DNA from: Ectopseudomonas guguanensis
GTDB lineage: Bacteria > Pseudomonadota > Gammaproteobacteria > Pseudomonadales > Pseudomonadaceae
Direction: 5' to 3'
DNA length: 64,000 nucleotides
Assembly: GCF_900104265.1 (NCBI RefSeq)
Contig: NZ_FNJJ01000001.1
Span: 260,557 to 324,556, forward strand
Shown: one piece after another, positions 34,186 to 43,543 of the stretch
Layout: every line of letters starts with the position of its first letter
Position numbering within the stretch: the first letter of the stretch is position 1
Made by a program: the position numbers and the translations under genes
Notes under the pieces: generated by a model
Database searches by the model: none
What the model saw: only the letters and a program-made list of their open reading frames with translations
What the model was told of the DNA's origin: nothing

Positions 34186-35454
34186 TTATTCCCACGCCTC
34201 CCGCTCCCCCGTCCAGGCATGCAGCTCGCGCTGCTGCGCACCGGACCATAGCCAGCCGCTGCGCGCACCGACCAGGGTGCTGACCGCATGCTGGCGGCCG
34301 AAGCGGTTGTGGCGGGCCAGCGTCAGGGCGATATCGCGCAGCACGGCCAGGGTGTGGCTGTTGGACTGGAACAAGGGCGTCAGCAGCCGACTCGCCTGGC
34401 GGTAGTACCGCAGGTGATCACGGCGAGCATCACCGTAACGAGCGAAGATGGCGTTCCAGTCGATTGCATGCTGGGCCTCGTCGCCCGCGTTGCCGAGCGT
34501 ATCAGCGAGCGCGGCGGCATCGACCAGCGCCATGTTGGCGCCCTGTCCCAGTTGCGGACTCATGGCGTGGGCGCAATCGCCGATGGCCAGGACGCGGCCA
34601 TCGTGCCAGCGCTGCATGCGCACATCGGCATAAGCCGCCAGGGTCAGCTGTTGCGGGTCATCGATGCGCTGCAGATAGGCCTCCGCCGCCTCGCCAGCCA
34701 GACGGCGCACGCGGGTTTTCCAGGCATTCAGGCCGGCCTGGCGCCAGGCCTCGTGCTCGCTCAAGGGCAGGCTCCAGAACAGACTGGTGAGCGAGCGTTC
34801 GCGTGCCTGATGGGTACAGCCGGTGGGCATCAGCCCGAACATTTCCCGGCAACCGCGATACCACTGACGCAGCTCGCCGGTTTCGGCCGACGCTGCAGTC
34901 GGCAACATGCTCCATAAGGCGCCCCAGGGATAGGGCCGCGACCACTGGCGCACCTGCATCTGCGCGCGCAATGCCGAGCGGGTGCCATCGGCCAGGATCA
35001 ATGCGGCGAAATCACCTAGGGGCTGGTCCTGACTCAGCAGGCGGATATGACCGCTGGCCTGCTCGAAGCGGCTGACGTTGACGCCGGTTTCCACTTGTAC
35101 GCCGGCACGCTGCGCCGCATTGAGCAGCGCCGTCATCAGCACGCCGCGGTGGATGCCCAGGCCGAAACTGCCGGGCTGCCAGTCGTGATAACGGGTATCG
35201 AGGATTACCCGTCCCCGGCAACTGGTGCCGTAGAGTCGGCTGACCGGCGCACCCAACGCGGTGCATTCGGCGAGCAGCCCCAGCCGTTGCAGCACGGCCA
35301 GACCGGAGGGTTGCAGGAGAATGCCGGCGCCCACCGGCTGCAGCTGTTCGACCCGCTCCAGCAGCCGCACCGCATAGCCCTGGCGGGCGAGAAAAGTCGC
35401 AGTGGCCAGGCCGGCGGTTCCGGCTCCCACTATGGCGATCGGTAATCCGTTCAC
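34186..35454 (-). CDS. FAD-dependent monooxygenase (PHBH/UbiH fold)
   Basis: 422 residues from GTG at 35454, which follows GGGAGAG by five bases. N-terminal GxGxxG dinucleotide motif AIVGAGTAGLATATFLARQG, a second FAD motif VLAIGDCAHAMSPQLGQGANMALVDA about residue 300, and the hydroxylase DG region ALILADGTRSALR. The closest family is class-A flavin hydroxylases. The substrate is not evident; no aromatic-degradation genes are nearby. Confidence 0.83.
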   Translation of the reverse strand: MNGLPIAIVGAGTAGLATATFLARQGYAVRLLERVEQLQPVGAGILLQPSGLAVLQRLGLLAECTALGAPVSRLYGTSCRGRVILDTRYHDWQPGSFGLGIHRGVLMTALLNAAQRAGVQVETGVNVSRFEQASGHIRLLSQDQPLGDFAALILADGTRSALRAQMQVRQWSRPYPWGALWSMLPTAASAETGELRQWYRGCREMFGLMPTGCTHQARERSLTSLFWSLPLSEHEAWRQAGLNAWKTRVRRLAGEAAEAYLQRIDDPQQLTLAAYADVRMQRWHDGRVLAIGDCAHAMSPQLGQGANMALVDAAALADTLGNAGDEAQHAIDWNAIFARYGDARRDHLRYYRQASRLLTPLFQSNSHTLAVLRDIALTLARHNRFGRQHAVSTLVGARSGWLWSGAQQRELHAWTGEREAWE

Positions 35455-35534
35455 AACTACTCTCCCTGACTCGATGCGGCAAATACTACCCGCATCGCCT
35501 GCGAGGCGGCTTGATGCGCCGCGCAAGTCAGCCG

Positions 35535-35960
35535 TCAGCGCCCATCCGGCAGGATGTCGAAGCCCCCACGATTCTGGCTGACGATACGCAGGTGATGGGT
35601 TTCCCCGGCCTTCACCGGTACCGCCACTTCGCGCAGCAGGCGGCCCATGCCGCAGAGGGTGTCGTCCATGCGGTCAGGGGTGATACCCACCACACGGGTG
35701 CCAGGCGGTACCTGGAAGGTTGCGACCTCACCGACGCCAATACGCGCGGCGACCTTACGATCCACTTCGATGGCCACGTAGCAGCCGCCGCCCATCATGC
35801 CGAAGTCGCGATTGACCACGATCTGCGCACCGTTGGCCTGGGTTTGCTGAAACGCCAGCAGGCGCTCTTGCGGGACGGGACGAATGTTCTCCGGATCACC
35901 TCGAAAGGAGGAGCAGCCGGCCAACAGCAACAACGGCAACGCGATGAGGATCGAACGCAT
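35535..35960 (-). CDS. Small lipoprotein, hypothetical
   Basis: 141 residues from MRSILIALPLLLLAGCSS with a lipobox LLAGC (Cys 16). GGAGGG lies before this ATG. The mature part has two Cys pairs in RDFGMMGGGCYVAIEV and DDTLCGMGRLLREV. It looks like a DUF2846/PEGA-type beta-sandwich domain. Function unknown. Confidence 0.78.
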   Translation of the reverse strand: MRSILIALPLLLLAGCSSFRGDPENIRPVPQERLLAFQQTQANGAQIVVNRDFGMMGGGCYVAIEVDRKVAARIGVGEVATFQVPPGTRVVGITPDRMDDTLCGMGRLLREVAVPVKAGETHHLRIVSQNRGGFDILPDGR

Positions 35961-36144
35961 GAAGCCCTCCATGGGCGGGTGAATGCCGCCTGAGTATTGG
36001 TGCAGCCGGGCGTTCGGGCAAGGTATCGATGACAGCGATCTTCGCTAGCACAAGCATCGATTTCTTCGGCGAAGCGACGAATGTTTTCATCTCTCTCGAC
36101 CCCAGCGCCAATCTTCCAGGCGCCCCAGATCGGAGATTATCAAG

Positions 36145-36411
36145 ATGAAATTCGCAGCCCTCAACGCCAGCGTCCTCGCCGTCCTTGCCCCCTTGGCCAT
36201 CGCCAGCGAGAAAGCACCTGCCACTCCCAAGGTCGAAGTACAGGAATACCAGTACGGCATGCAGCTGGATATCGATCAGGTCCTGCAACGCACCGACAAC
36301 AGCCGCAAGAGCGGTGTGGTACCGAGCGTTCTGGTCTACCGCGACAGTCAGGGTGAAGTGCACGCCGTGCGCTTCATGGAATGGGGCGGGCTGAGCAGCC
36401 AGAACGGCTAA
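36145..36411 (+). CDS. DUF2790 small periplasmic protein
   Basis: 88 residues with an N-terminal signal-like segment (about 1-21, cut at IAS). The mature domain is VQEYQYGMQLDIDQVLQRTD then VVPSVLVYRDSQGEVHAVRF, the DUF2790 pattern frequent in Pseudomonas and often multi-copy. Function unknown. It ends before a strong hairpin shared with the convergent HIT gene. Confidence 0.85.
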   Translation: MKFAALNASVLAVLAPLAIASEKAPATPKVEVQEYQYGMQLDIDQVLQRTDNSRKSGVVPSVLVYRDSQGEVHAVRFMEWGGLSSQNG

Positions 36412-36435
36412 GCGCTCGTTCAGCGCGTGCTTCGT

Positions 36436-36461
36436 GCCCCGGCCGATACTTCGGCCGGGGC
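36436..36461. terminator. Bidirectional hairpin between DUF2790 and HIT genes
   Basis: Perfect 11-bp stem GCCCCGGCCGA/TCGGCCGGGGC with a 4-base loop, between convergent stops. Confidence 0.6.
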
Positions 36462-36471
36462 GAAACCATTT

Positions 36472-36909
36472 TCAACCCTGCAGACGTTTGACCAGACGTG
36501 TCTGCAGCGCCTCCAGCTCGGCCGGGTCGGCCTTGTTGGCCGCGTGAATACCCAGCCCCTCGCCCTCGAAGCGCGGGATCACGTGCATGTGGATATGGAA
36601 CACCGTCTGCCCGGCAGGCGCGCCGTTGAACTGCGCCACCTGCACGCCAGCCGGCTGCAGTTCGTCGACCACCGCCTGGGTGACCTTCTTCACCACGGCC
36701 ATCACCTTGGCCAGGCTGGCGTCGTCGATTTCCAGGATATTGCGCGCGGCAGCGCGCTTGGGAATGACCAGACTGTGGCCCTTGGATTGCGGGAACAGAT
36801 CGAGGAACGCCAGTACATCGTCGTCCTCGTAGAGTTTGTAGCAAGGCAGGTCGCCACGAATGATCTGGGCGAAGATGTTCTGGGGATCGTAGGTACCGTG
36901 CAGGCTCAT
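36472..36909 (-). CDS. HIT family hydrolase
   Basis: 145 residues from MSLHGTYDPQNIFAQIIRG. The histidine triad is HIHMHVIPR (catalytic middle His), with the HIT N-part YKLYEDDDVLAFLDLFPQSKGHSLVIPKR. HIT proteins hydrolyse adenylylated or nucleoside-phosphoramidate substrates. The upstream open frame is not similar to the family, so I place the start here. Confidence 0.9.
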   Translation of the reverse strand: MSLHGTYDPQNIFAQIIRGDLPCYKLYEDDDVLAFLDLFPQSKGHSLVIPKRAAARNILEIDDASLAKVMAVVKKVTQAVVDELQPAGVQVAQFNGAPAGQTVFHIHMHVIPRFEGEGLGIHAANKADPAELEALQTRLVKRLQG

Positions 36910-37086
36910 GCCGATGGGCTCCGTGCCGGGTGGATGAAAACCCGCACCATACCGCCTCGTTCGCGCACAGGGAACCAGGCAGGATCGCCCGAGTCGATGA
37001 CTACTAGCAGCTGGATCGATTTCCTGCGTACCTGCCACTCGTGTTCTGATCGCCACTTCTTCGACCCATTCGACATGGAACTCCAC

Positions 37087-37788
37087 ATGACCGACCTCAG
37101 CCCCTTTCACATCACCCGCAAATGGCCCGCGCAGCATCCCGAGCGCCTGCAGCTCTACTCACTGCCCACGCCCAACGGTGTCAAGGTCTCGATCATGCTG
37201 GAAGAAATCGGCCTGCCCTATGAGGCGCACCTGGTCAGCTTCGACAGCAATGACCAGTTCAGCCCCGAGTTCCTTTCACTGGCGCCGAACAACAAGATTC
37301 CCGCGATCCTCGATCCCGACGGGCCGAATGGCCACCCGCTGCCGCTGTTCGAGTCCGGGGCGATCCTGATCTACCTGGCGGAGAAGACCGGCAAGTTGCT
37401 GCAGCAGGACGCCGCCGCCCGCTACGAGACGATTCAATGGCTGATGTGGCAGATGGGCGGCCTCGGCCCGATGTTCGGCCAGCTCGGCTTCTTCCATAAG
37501 TTCGCCGGTGCCGAGTACGAGGACAAGCGCCCGCGTGATCGTTACGTCGCCGAATCCGCTCGCCTGCTCGGTGTGCTCGACCAACACCTGGAGGGCCGTA
37601 GCTGGATCGCCGGTGAGTACAGCATCGCCGACATCGCCGTGTTCCCCTGGGTGCGCTGCCTGGTGGACTTCTACAAGGCCGGCGATCTGGTGCAGTTCGA
37701 ACGCTTCGGCAACGTGCGCCGCGTACTCGACGCCTTCCTCGCGCGCCCAGCCGTGCAGCGCGGCTTGAGCATTCCGGCACGCGGCTGA
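37087..37788 (+). CDS. Glutathione S-transferase (YghU/YfcG class)
   Basis: 233 residues from ATG 37087 (an in-frame ATG 12 bases upstream is possible). Thioredoxin-like N-domain: YSLPTPNGVKVSIMLEEIGL (catalytic Asn/Thr of this class), NNKIPAILDPDG and FESGAILIYLAEKTG; helical C-domain with WLMWQMGGLGPMFGQ and YSIADIAVFPWVR. YghU-type enzymes bind two GSH molecules and show disulfide-bond reductase activity. Confidence 0.9.
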   Translation: MTDLSPFHITRKWPAQHPERLQLYSLPTPNGVKVSIMLEEIGLPYEAHLVSFDSNDQFSPEFLSLAPNNKIPAILDPDGPNGHPLPLFESGAILIYLAEKTGKLLQQDAAARYETIQWLMWQMGGLGPMFGQLGFFHKFAGAEYEDKRPRDRYVAESARLLGVLDQHLEGRSWIAGEYSIADIAVFPWVRCLVDFYKAGDLVQFERFGNVRRVLDAFLARPAVQRGLSIPARG

Positions 37789-37792
37789 CGAG

Positions 37793-37824
37793 TTTGCAGG
37801 AGCCGTGCCTGCGGCTCCTGCAAA
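37793..37824. terminator. Bidirectional hairpin, 13-bp arms
   Basis: TTTGCAGGAGCCG and CGGCTCCTGCAAA (37793-37805, 37812-37824) pair perfectly with a 6-base loop, giving A/T tracts on both sides, between the convergent GST and MFS stops. Confidence 0.7.
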
Positions 37825-37831
37825 GTCCGCT

Positions 37832-39142
37832 CTATGTAGCCACCAGTTCCTGCCGCTCGGCGGCCTTGCGGTCCGCCTGGGTCCCCAGATACCAGCCGAG
37901 CAACCCCCACAGCGCCGCGCTGGCCGCGCCCACCAGCGCCACCAGCCAGGCGCCTTGTGCGAGCATGTCCAGCAGGCTCTTGAGCCAGCCACTCATCGCA
38001 TCGCCGGCGCGGTAGACCACGGTGTCGATGAAGTTCTTCGCCTTGTATTTGCTCTCGGCATCCAGCGGCGCGAAGAGCATCTCCCGCCCCGGTCGCACGA
38101 AGGCGTATTCGCCGATACGCCGTACGATCATCAGCGCTGCCAGCATGGCGAAGGTCGGCAGCAAGGCCAGACCGATGAAGCCGACGCATACCAATAGCGG
38201 CACACAGGCCAACAGCACGCGCACACCCAGACGCCGCGCGATGCGCCCGGTGATGAACAGCTGGGAGATCAGCGCACCGGCCTGCACCACGAAATCGATC
38301 ACCCCGAACACCCGCACCTGCGCGGCGCGATCAGGAAACAGCTCGGCCACCAGGCGCGCCTGCTCGAAGTAGAGAGAGGTGCTGGCCGTGGCCAGCAAGA
38401 TGACGAAACCGGCGATACCAAACAGGTAGGGTGAAGACAGCACGCGCATCAGACCGCTGAACGGATTGCCCGGTACCGGACGCCGCGGACTTTCCGCCTG
38501 CACGGCGCCGGCACGTCCCGCGCCACCCTCCTCGCGCCAGCGCATCAGCACCTGCTTCAGTGACAGCGCTACGGCCAGCAGCACCGCGGCCAGCAGAATC
38601 AGCCCACTCTGCCCCAGCGTGCTTACCAGCAAGGCACTCAGCGCCGGGCCGACCAGACCGCCGACACTGGCACCGGCGGCGATGAAGGCGAACAGCCGCT
38701 TGGCCTGCTCGCTGTCGAACACGTCGGCCATCAGGCTCCAGGCCACCGAGACGACGAAGAGGTTGTAGACCGAAATCCACACATAGAAGCTGCGCGCCAG
38801 CCACACGCTTTCATCCGCACTGAAGAATAACAGGGCGAACAACGCCAGGTTCAGGGTGAAGAAGCCATACACCCAGTCGATGAAATGGAGCCGCGGCACC
38901 CGCGAACTCAGCCAGGCGAACAACGGCACCGCGATCAGCATCACCACGAAGGTGGCGGTGAACAGCCACTGCAGGTTCTCCACGCCTGAGACGATGCCCA
39001 TGGCTTCGCGGATCGGCCGCAGCATGAAGTAGCCCGAGAACAGGCAGAAGAACAGGGCGAAACCGGCCAGCGCCGGCCACAGCTCGTTGCGCTGCGCGTT
39101 GATGGCCACGGCCACGCGCTGCGCCATCGTTGAAGATGACAT
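37832..39142 (-). CDS. MFS transporter of the Npt (nucleotide-transporter-like) type
   Basis: 436 residues, about 12 membrane helices; GAGGAA before the ATG. The first helix ends YFMLRPIREAMG, the motif of the ATP/ADP-translocase-like (Npt1/Npt2) MFS branch. The substrate is unknown; free-living bacteria with this family do not import ATP as parasites do. It lies downstream of the SDR on the same strand, separated by a 20-bp palindrome. Confidence 0.75.
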   Translation of the reverse strand: MSSSTMAQRVAVAINAQRNELWPALAGFALFFCLFSGYFMLRPIREAMGIVSGVENLQWLFTATFVVMLIAVPLFAWLSSRVPRLHFIDWVYGFFTLNLALFALLFFSADESVWLARSFYVWISVYNLFVVSVAWSLMADVFDSEQAKRLFAFIAAGASVGGLVGPALSALLVSTLGQSGLILLAAVLLAVALSLKQVLMRWREEGGAGRAGAVQAESPRRPVPGNPFSGLMRVLSSPYLFGIAGFVILLATASTSLYFEQARLVAELFPDRAAQVRVFGVIDFVVQAGALISQLFITGRIARRLGVRVLLACVPLLVCVGFIGLALLPTFAMLAALMIVRRIGEYAFVRPGREMLFAPLDAESKYKAKNFIDTVVYRAGDAMSGWLKSLLDMLAQGAWLVALVGAASAALWGLLGWYLGTQADRKAAERQELVAT

Positions 39143-39160
39143 GGCAAATTCCTCGAAGGG

Positions 39161-39180
39161 GGCGCGCCTCGAGGCGCGCC
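39161..39180. repeat. Perfect 20-bp palindrome
   Basis: GGCGCGCCTCGAGGCGCGCC reads the same on both strands. It lies between the SDR stop (39186) and the MFS start and may act as terminator or operator. Confidence 0.7.
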
Positions 39181-39185
39181 AAGAT

Positions 39186-40235
39186 TCAGCCGTACTTCAC
39201 GCCCGTCAGGCGCTCGGCCACCGACCACAGGCGCGCCGCATCATCGGCATCCGCTGCGGCAGCCGGCACCCTTGCCAGCCCCAGTGGACCGCGCTTTTCC
39301 TCTTCGCCGGTGGGCCCGTAGTAACGGCCACCCTCGGCTTCAGCCGCCGTCGCCGCGAACAGTGACGACAGCGCGCCCTGCGCCGCCGAGTGATAGACCT
39401 CGCGATCCTTCGCCCACTGGCGGGCGAACTCGCTTTGCAATCCAGGACCGCGCTCGACCAGCTCGGTGACGGCCACGCCAGGATGCGCGGCGACGCTGCG
39501 CACGCCCCAGTTGTTGGCCAGGCTGCGCCGCTGCAGCTCGAAGGCCATCATCAGACAGGCCAGCTTCGACTGGGCGTAAGCCGCATAGGGGTCGTAGCTG
39601 CGCTCGGACTGCAGGTCGTCGAAATCGATCCGACCACGATTGACGGCGATGCTCGCCAGCGTCACCACGCGCGGATCGGATGACTTGCGCAGCGACGACA
39701 GGAGCAAACCGGTCAGGGCGAAATGGCCGAGAAAATTGGTCGCCAGCTGCATCTCGAAACCGTCGCGAGACACGCCGCGCTGCGGCGGCGCCATGATCGC
39801 GGCATTGTTGATCAGCACGTCCAGCACCTCGCCCTCGGCATTCAGGCGCTGAGCCAGGCTGCGCACCGAGGCCAGGTCGGCCAGGTCCAATTGTTCGAAA
39901 CGCACCTGCGCATCCGGCACCTGGGCACGAATACGTTCGATGCTCTCGGCGCCACGCTGCGCATTACGCGCGGCGATGATCACCTGCGCACCGGCCCCGC
40001 TCAGGGCCAGAGCATCCTCGAAGCCCATACCGCTGGTGCCGCCGGTGACCAGCATGCGCTTGCCGGTCAAAGGCGGCATGTCCTTCGCCTGCCAGCCCGT
40101 TGCAGGGTCGGCCCAGGCGAACCTCGGCACACCGCCCAAGATACCTTGCAAGGCAAGACTGCCGCCCAGCATGCCGAACAGCTTCAGTGCATCCCGGCGC
40201 GTATGGCCCAGCCCCGCTTCGTTTCTCTTGCTCAT
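39186..40235 (-). CDS. Short-chain dehydrogenase with a Tat-like N-terminus
   Basis: 349 residues. The N-terminus has GHTRRDALKLFGMLGGSLAL, a twin-arginine-like motif with a hydrophobic core, and a likely cut near AWAD (about 42). Then the SDR fold: RMLVTGGTSGMGFEDAL (NAD(P) site), NNAAIMAPPQ, and active-site YAAYAQSK (Tyr and Lys of YxxxK). Tat export of a nucleotide-dependent SDR is unusual. Divergent from the LysR gene 272 bases away, its probable regulator. Confidence 0.85.
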   Translation of the reverse strand: MSKRNEAGLGHTRRDALKLFGMLGGSLALQGILGGVPRFAWADPATGWQAKDMPPLTGKRMLVTGGTSGMGFEDALALSGAGAQVIIAARNAQRGAESIERIRAQVPDAQVRFEQLDLADLASVRSLAQRLNAEGEVLDVLINNAAIMAPPQRGVSRDGFEMQLATNFLGHFALTGLLLSSLRKSSDPRVVTLASIAVNRGRIDFDDLQSERSYDPYAAYAQSKLACLMMAFELQRRSLANNWGVRSVAAHPGVAVTELVERGPGLQSEFARQWAKDREVYHSAAQGALSSLFAATAAEAEGGRYYGPTGEEEKRGPLGLARVPAAAADADDAARLWSVAERLTGVKYG

Positions 40236-40389
40236 TGCAGCTTCCTCCTATCCGTTAGCTCGATGCGCCAAATCATGCAACGGCGCAGGACATAGGGTGC
40301 GAGCAGAAACACTGTTCGATAAGCCGGTCACGACCGAACAGGGTATACGGGCAGGCGTACAGTTACCGGGTGTTTCAAAGGCGCGAATC

Positions 40390-40437
40390 GTAGCCCGGAT
40401 GCAATCCGGGGCCATTGGTAGGATTGCATCCGGGCTA
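40390..40437. repeat. REP-type palindrome, family A
   Basis: Perfect 18-bp arms starting GTAGCCCGGATGCAATCC (40390-40407 and 40420-40437). In the SDR/LysR divergent gap, 71 bases before the LysR start. Confidence 0.85.
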
Positions 40438-40507
40438 CATCCTCAGGATTGGCAAAGCGGGCGCTGCGCCGCATTATCGGACCTTCGTCATATCCCAGCC
40501 GACGCTC

Positions 40508-41431
40508 ATGCGCCAACCGAATCTGTCCGATATCGCCCTGTTCGCCGCCGTGGTCGAGGCCGGTGGTTTTCGTGCCGCAGCGCAGCGCCGCGGCACGTCA
40601 GCCTCGTCACTCAGCGATTGCATACGCCGCCTGGAACAGGAGCTGGGCGTGCGCCTGCTCAACCGCACCACCCGCGGCCTGACGCCCACGGAAATCGGTG
40701 CGCGACTGCTGAAGCGCCTGCGCCCGGCGCTGGACGAGATCAACACAGCACTCAACGACCTGCAGGAAGACCCGCAGCATCCGGTCGGCTCGCTGCGCCT
40801 GCATGTGCCCGGCGTGATCGCCCGGCACATTCTGCCGCAGCTACTGGATGGTTTTCTCGCGCGTTACCCGGGCATCGCGCTGGAAGTGAACATGGACAAC
40901 ACCTTCATCGACGTGATCGGCGCCGGTTACGACGCAGGCATCCGCTACGAGGAAAGCCTGGCCAAGGACATGATCGCCATCCCCATCGGGCCGCGCCGGC
41001 AGTGCTTCATGGCAGTCGCCGCGCCCAGCTATCTGCAGCGCCACGGCACGCCACAACATCCCGGCGAACTGAACGAGCACCGCCTGCTCGGTTACCGCTT
41101 CGCCAGCGGCAAGCTGGGTGTGTGGGAGTTCGAGCGAGATGGACGCACCTTGCGCATCGCCCCGGAGGGCAGGTTGGTCAGCTCCTCGCAGGACCTGCTG
41201 ATCGCCGCGGCCTGCGCCGGCCACGGCATTCTCTACACCTTCGAGGAATACATCGCAGCGCATCTCGCCAGCGGCCAGCTGCAACCCATCCTGCATGACT
41301 GGTGGCAGCACTTCGAAGGGCCTTACCTGTACTACCACAGCAGGCGCAACGTGCCGGCACCGCTGCGCGCCTTCGTCGACTACGTGAAGGCCCTGAACAA
41401 CGCCGACCATTCGTCTCAAAGCCCGAAATAG
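40508..41431 (+). CDS. LysR-family transcriptional regulator
   Basis: 307 residues from MRQPNLSDIALFAAVVEAGGF. N-terminal winged HTH (FRAAAQRRGTSASSLSDCIR, RLLNRTTRGLTPTEIG) and C-terminal periplasmic-binding-like effector domain. Divergent from the Tat-like SDR, so that gene is the probable target. Confidence 0.9.
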   Translation: MRQPNLSDIALFAAVVEAGGFRAAAQRRGTSASSLSDCIRRLEQELGVRLLNRTTRGLTPTEIGARLLKRLRPALDEINTALNDLQEDPQHPVGSLRLHVPGVIARHILPQLLDGFLARYPGIALEVNMDNTFIDVIGAGYDAGIRYEESLAKDMIAIPIGPRRQCFMAVAAPSYLQRHGTPQHPGELNEHRLLGYRFASGKLGVWEFERDGRTLRIAPEGRLVSSSQDLLIAAACAGHGILYTFEEYIAAHLASGQLQPILHDWWQHFEGPYLYYHSRRNVPAPLRAFVDYVKALNNADHSSQSPK

Positions 41432-41506
41432 AGCGGCCGCGAATATCCAGGCAATGCGCTCGGAGATTATAATCGCGCGCTTGCTTTTTGCCCCTCCAGG
41501 TCCCTC

Positions 41507-42697
41507 ATGAACAATCCCACCGCCAGCGCTGCGACGCATCTGTCGCCGGGCGCGATCCTTCTCATTCAACTCGCCCTGGCCCTCGGCGGCTTCGCCATCG
41601 GCACCGGCGAGTTCGCCATCATGGGCCTGATGCCCAACGTCGCCGCCGACCTTGGCGTCAGCGAACCGCAGGTCGGTCACGTGATCAGCGCCTACGCCCT
41701 CGGCGTGGTGGTCGGCGCACCGCTGCTGGCCCTGCTCGGTGCACGCCTGCCACGGCGCATCCTGCTTCTGCTGCTGATGGGCTGCTTTGCCCTCGGCAAC
41801 TTCGCCAGCGCCCTGGCGCCGGGCTACGAGCCGCTGCTGATGTTCCGCTTCATCGCCGGCCTGCCGCACGGCGCCTACTTCGGCATCGCCATGCTGGTGG
41901 CCGCCTCCATGGCGCCACCGCACAAACGCGCCAAGGCGGTGAGCCGGGTGCTGGCCGGCCTGACCGTGGCCATCCTGATCGGCAACCCGCTGGCCACCTG
42001 GCTAGGCCAGTTCATGAGCTGGCGCTACGCCTTCGCCCTGGTCGGCATCATCGCCATCACCACCATCGTCATGGTGGCGATCTTCCTGCCAGCCGACCCC
42101 AACGAGCAGCGCAGCAGCCCCAAGGGCGAGCTGCGCGCCTTCAACCGTGCGCCGATCTGGTTGGCCCTGGGCATTGGCGCCATCGGTTTCGCCGGCATGT
42201 TCTGCGTATTCAGCTACATGGCGCCCACACTGCTGCACGTCACCCAGGTCGGCCCCGGCTGGATTCCCCTGGCCATGGGCGTGTTCGGAGCCGGCTGCAT
42301 AGTCGGCAACAGCGCCGGCGGCTGGCTGTTCGACCGCCTGCGCCTACGCGCCGTGGCCTGGATCCTGGCGTGGAGCACCCTGGTGCTGCTGGTCTTCCCC
42401 TTCGCCGCGCACAGCCTGTGGACGCTGCTGCCGGCGATCTTCGCCATCGGCACCATGATCGCCCTCGGCCCGGCATTGCAGACCCATCTGATGGACGTCG
42501 CCACCGGCGCGCAGACGCTGGCGGCCGCCTCCAACCACGCCGCGTTCAACCTCGCCAACGCCCTCGGCCCCTGGCTCGGCGGCCTGGCCATCAGCGCCGG
42601 CATGAGCTGGACCGTCACCGGCTATATTGGCGCCATCACCGCCATCGCAGGCCTGGCGCTGTTCGCCTGGGCCTGGAAGGTGCAGCAGCGCAACTGA
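41507..42697 (+). CDS. MFS transporter, DHA1 (AraJ/SotB-like)
   Basis: 396 residues with 12 helices. Early signature GTGEFAIMGLMPNVAADLGVS and the loop GARLPRR after helix 2 are typical of the DHA1 efflux group related to AraJ. Exported substrate not known. A TATAAT box lies at 41468-41473, 34 bases before the start. No repressor gene is directly adjacent other than the upstream LysR gene. Confidence 0.87.
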   Translation: MNNPTASAATHLSPGAILLIQLALALGGFAIGTGEFAIMGLMPNVAADLGVSEPQVGHVISAYALGVVVGAPLLALLGARLPRRILLLLLMGCFALGNFASALAPGYEPLLMFRFIAGLPHGAYFGIAMLVAASMAPPHKRAKAVSRVLAGLTVAILIGNPLATWLGQFMSWRYAFALVGIIAITTIVMVAIFLPADPNEQRSSPKGELRAFNRAPIWLALGIGAIGFAGMFCVFSYMAPTLLHVTQVGPGWIPLAMGVFGAGCIVGNSAGGWLFDRLRLRAVAWILAWSTLVLLVFPFAAHSLWTLLPAIFAIGTMIALGPALQTHLMDVATGAQTLAAASNHAAFNLANALGPWLGGLAISAGMSWTVTGYIGAITAIAGLALFAWAWKVQQRN

Positions 42698-42762
42698 GGG
42701 ATGCATGACGGTGCTGCGGCAGGTATCTTCTGCCTCCCGAGCCACCGTCATGAACCCATTCG

Positions 42763-43320
42763 ATGATTGCCCAGCTTCTGCGCTTCGCCCTGATCGGCAC
42801 TGCCCTGCTCGCCCCGCTCCATGCCCAGGCCAAGGTTGAGGTCGAGTCCCACGACGGCCTGCTGGCGGCGAAGATTTCCGAAGAGATAGTGCCCGGCGAC
42901 TACGAAAAGTTGCTGCAGGGCCTGCGCGCCCATCCCGGCAAGCACAAGCGCAAGGTCGTGCTGCTTGACAGCATCGGCGGCAGCGCGCCGGAGGCCATTC
43001 GCATGGGCCGCCTGCTGCGGGAAACCGGCTTCGAGGCGCTGGTGCCTTCCGGTGGCATCTGCCAGGGCAGCTGCATCTACCTGCTGGCCGCCGGCACCAA
43101 GCGCACCGTCAACGGCCATGTGGCCCTGCGCCGCCCGCCCTTTTCCGCCGGCGACTCGGCCCAGGCGCAGGCCGCCCACGGCCGCGAGCATTTCAGCCCG
43201 GCCAAGTACTTTCGCGACATGGGCGTCGATATCTCCCTGGCCGAAGACATCTACAAGGTGGCGCCTGGCCGCCTGCAGCTGCTGACCCGGGACGACCTGG
43301 CGCGCTATCGGCTGAAATGA
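42763..43320 (+). CDS. Periplasmic ClpP/crotonase-fold protein
   Basis: 185 residues with signal peptide (about 1-23). The core KVVLLDSIGGSAPEAIRMGRLLRET and SGGICQGSCIYLLAAG match ClpP-like serine-protease-fold proteins (COG3904-like). The serine position that would be catalytic is replaced by a Q-G-S-C segment with two cysteines, so protease activity is uncertain. Function unknown. Confidence 0.75.
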   Translation: MIAQLLRFALIGTALLAPLHAQAKVEVESHDGLLAAKISEEIVPGDYEKLLQGLRAHPGKHKRKVVLLDSIGGSAPEAIRMGRLLRETGFEALVPSGGICQGSCIYLLAAGTKRTVNGHVALRRPPFSAGDSAQAQAAHGREHFSPAKYFRDMGVDISLAEDIYKVAPGRLQLLTRDDLARYRLK

Positions 43321-43543
43321 CAAGGCATCCTTGCCCGAAGCGAAACAAATGGATATCGTCTCGGCCGGCATAGCAATACGCCATCAACGAAACGGAATTC
43401 GATCATGCGCAGCGATGCATGCGGGCAAGCCCCCCTCTCCTCGTGCCACTCCTCTTCCGTGACCGGAATCTCGACGCCCAACAACCCATGCCGTCGAGCC
43501 TTCCTGCTGTGCCGTTCTCATTCCACAGACACTCGGAGTCATC

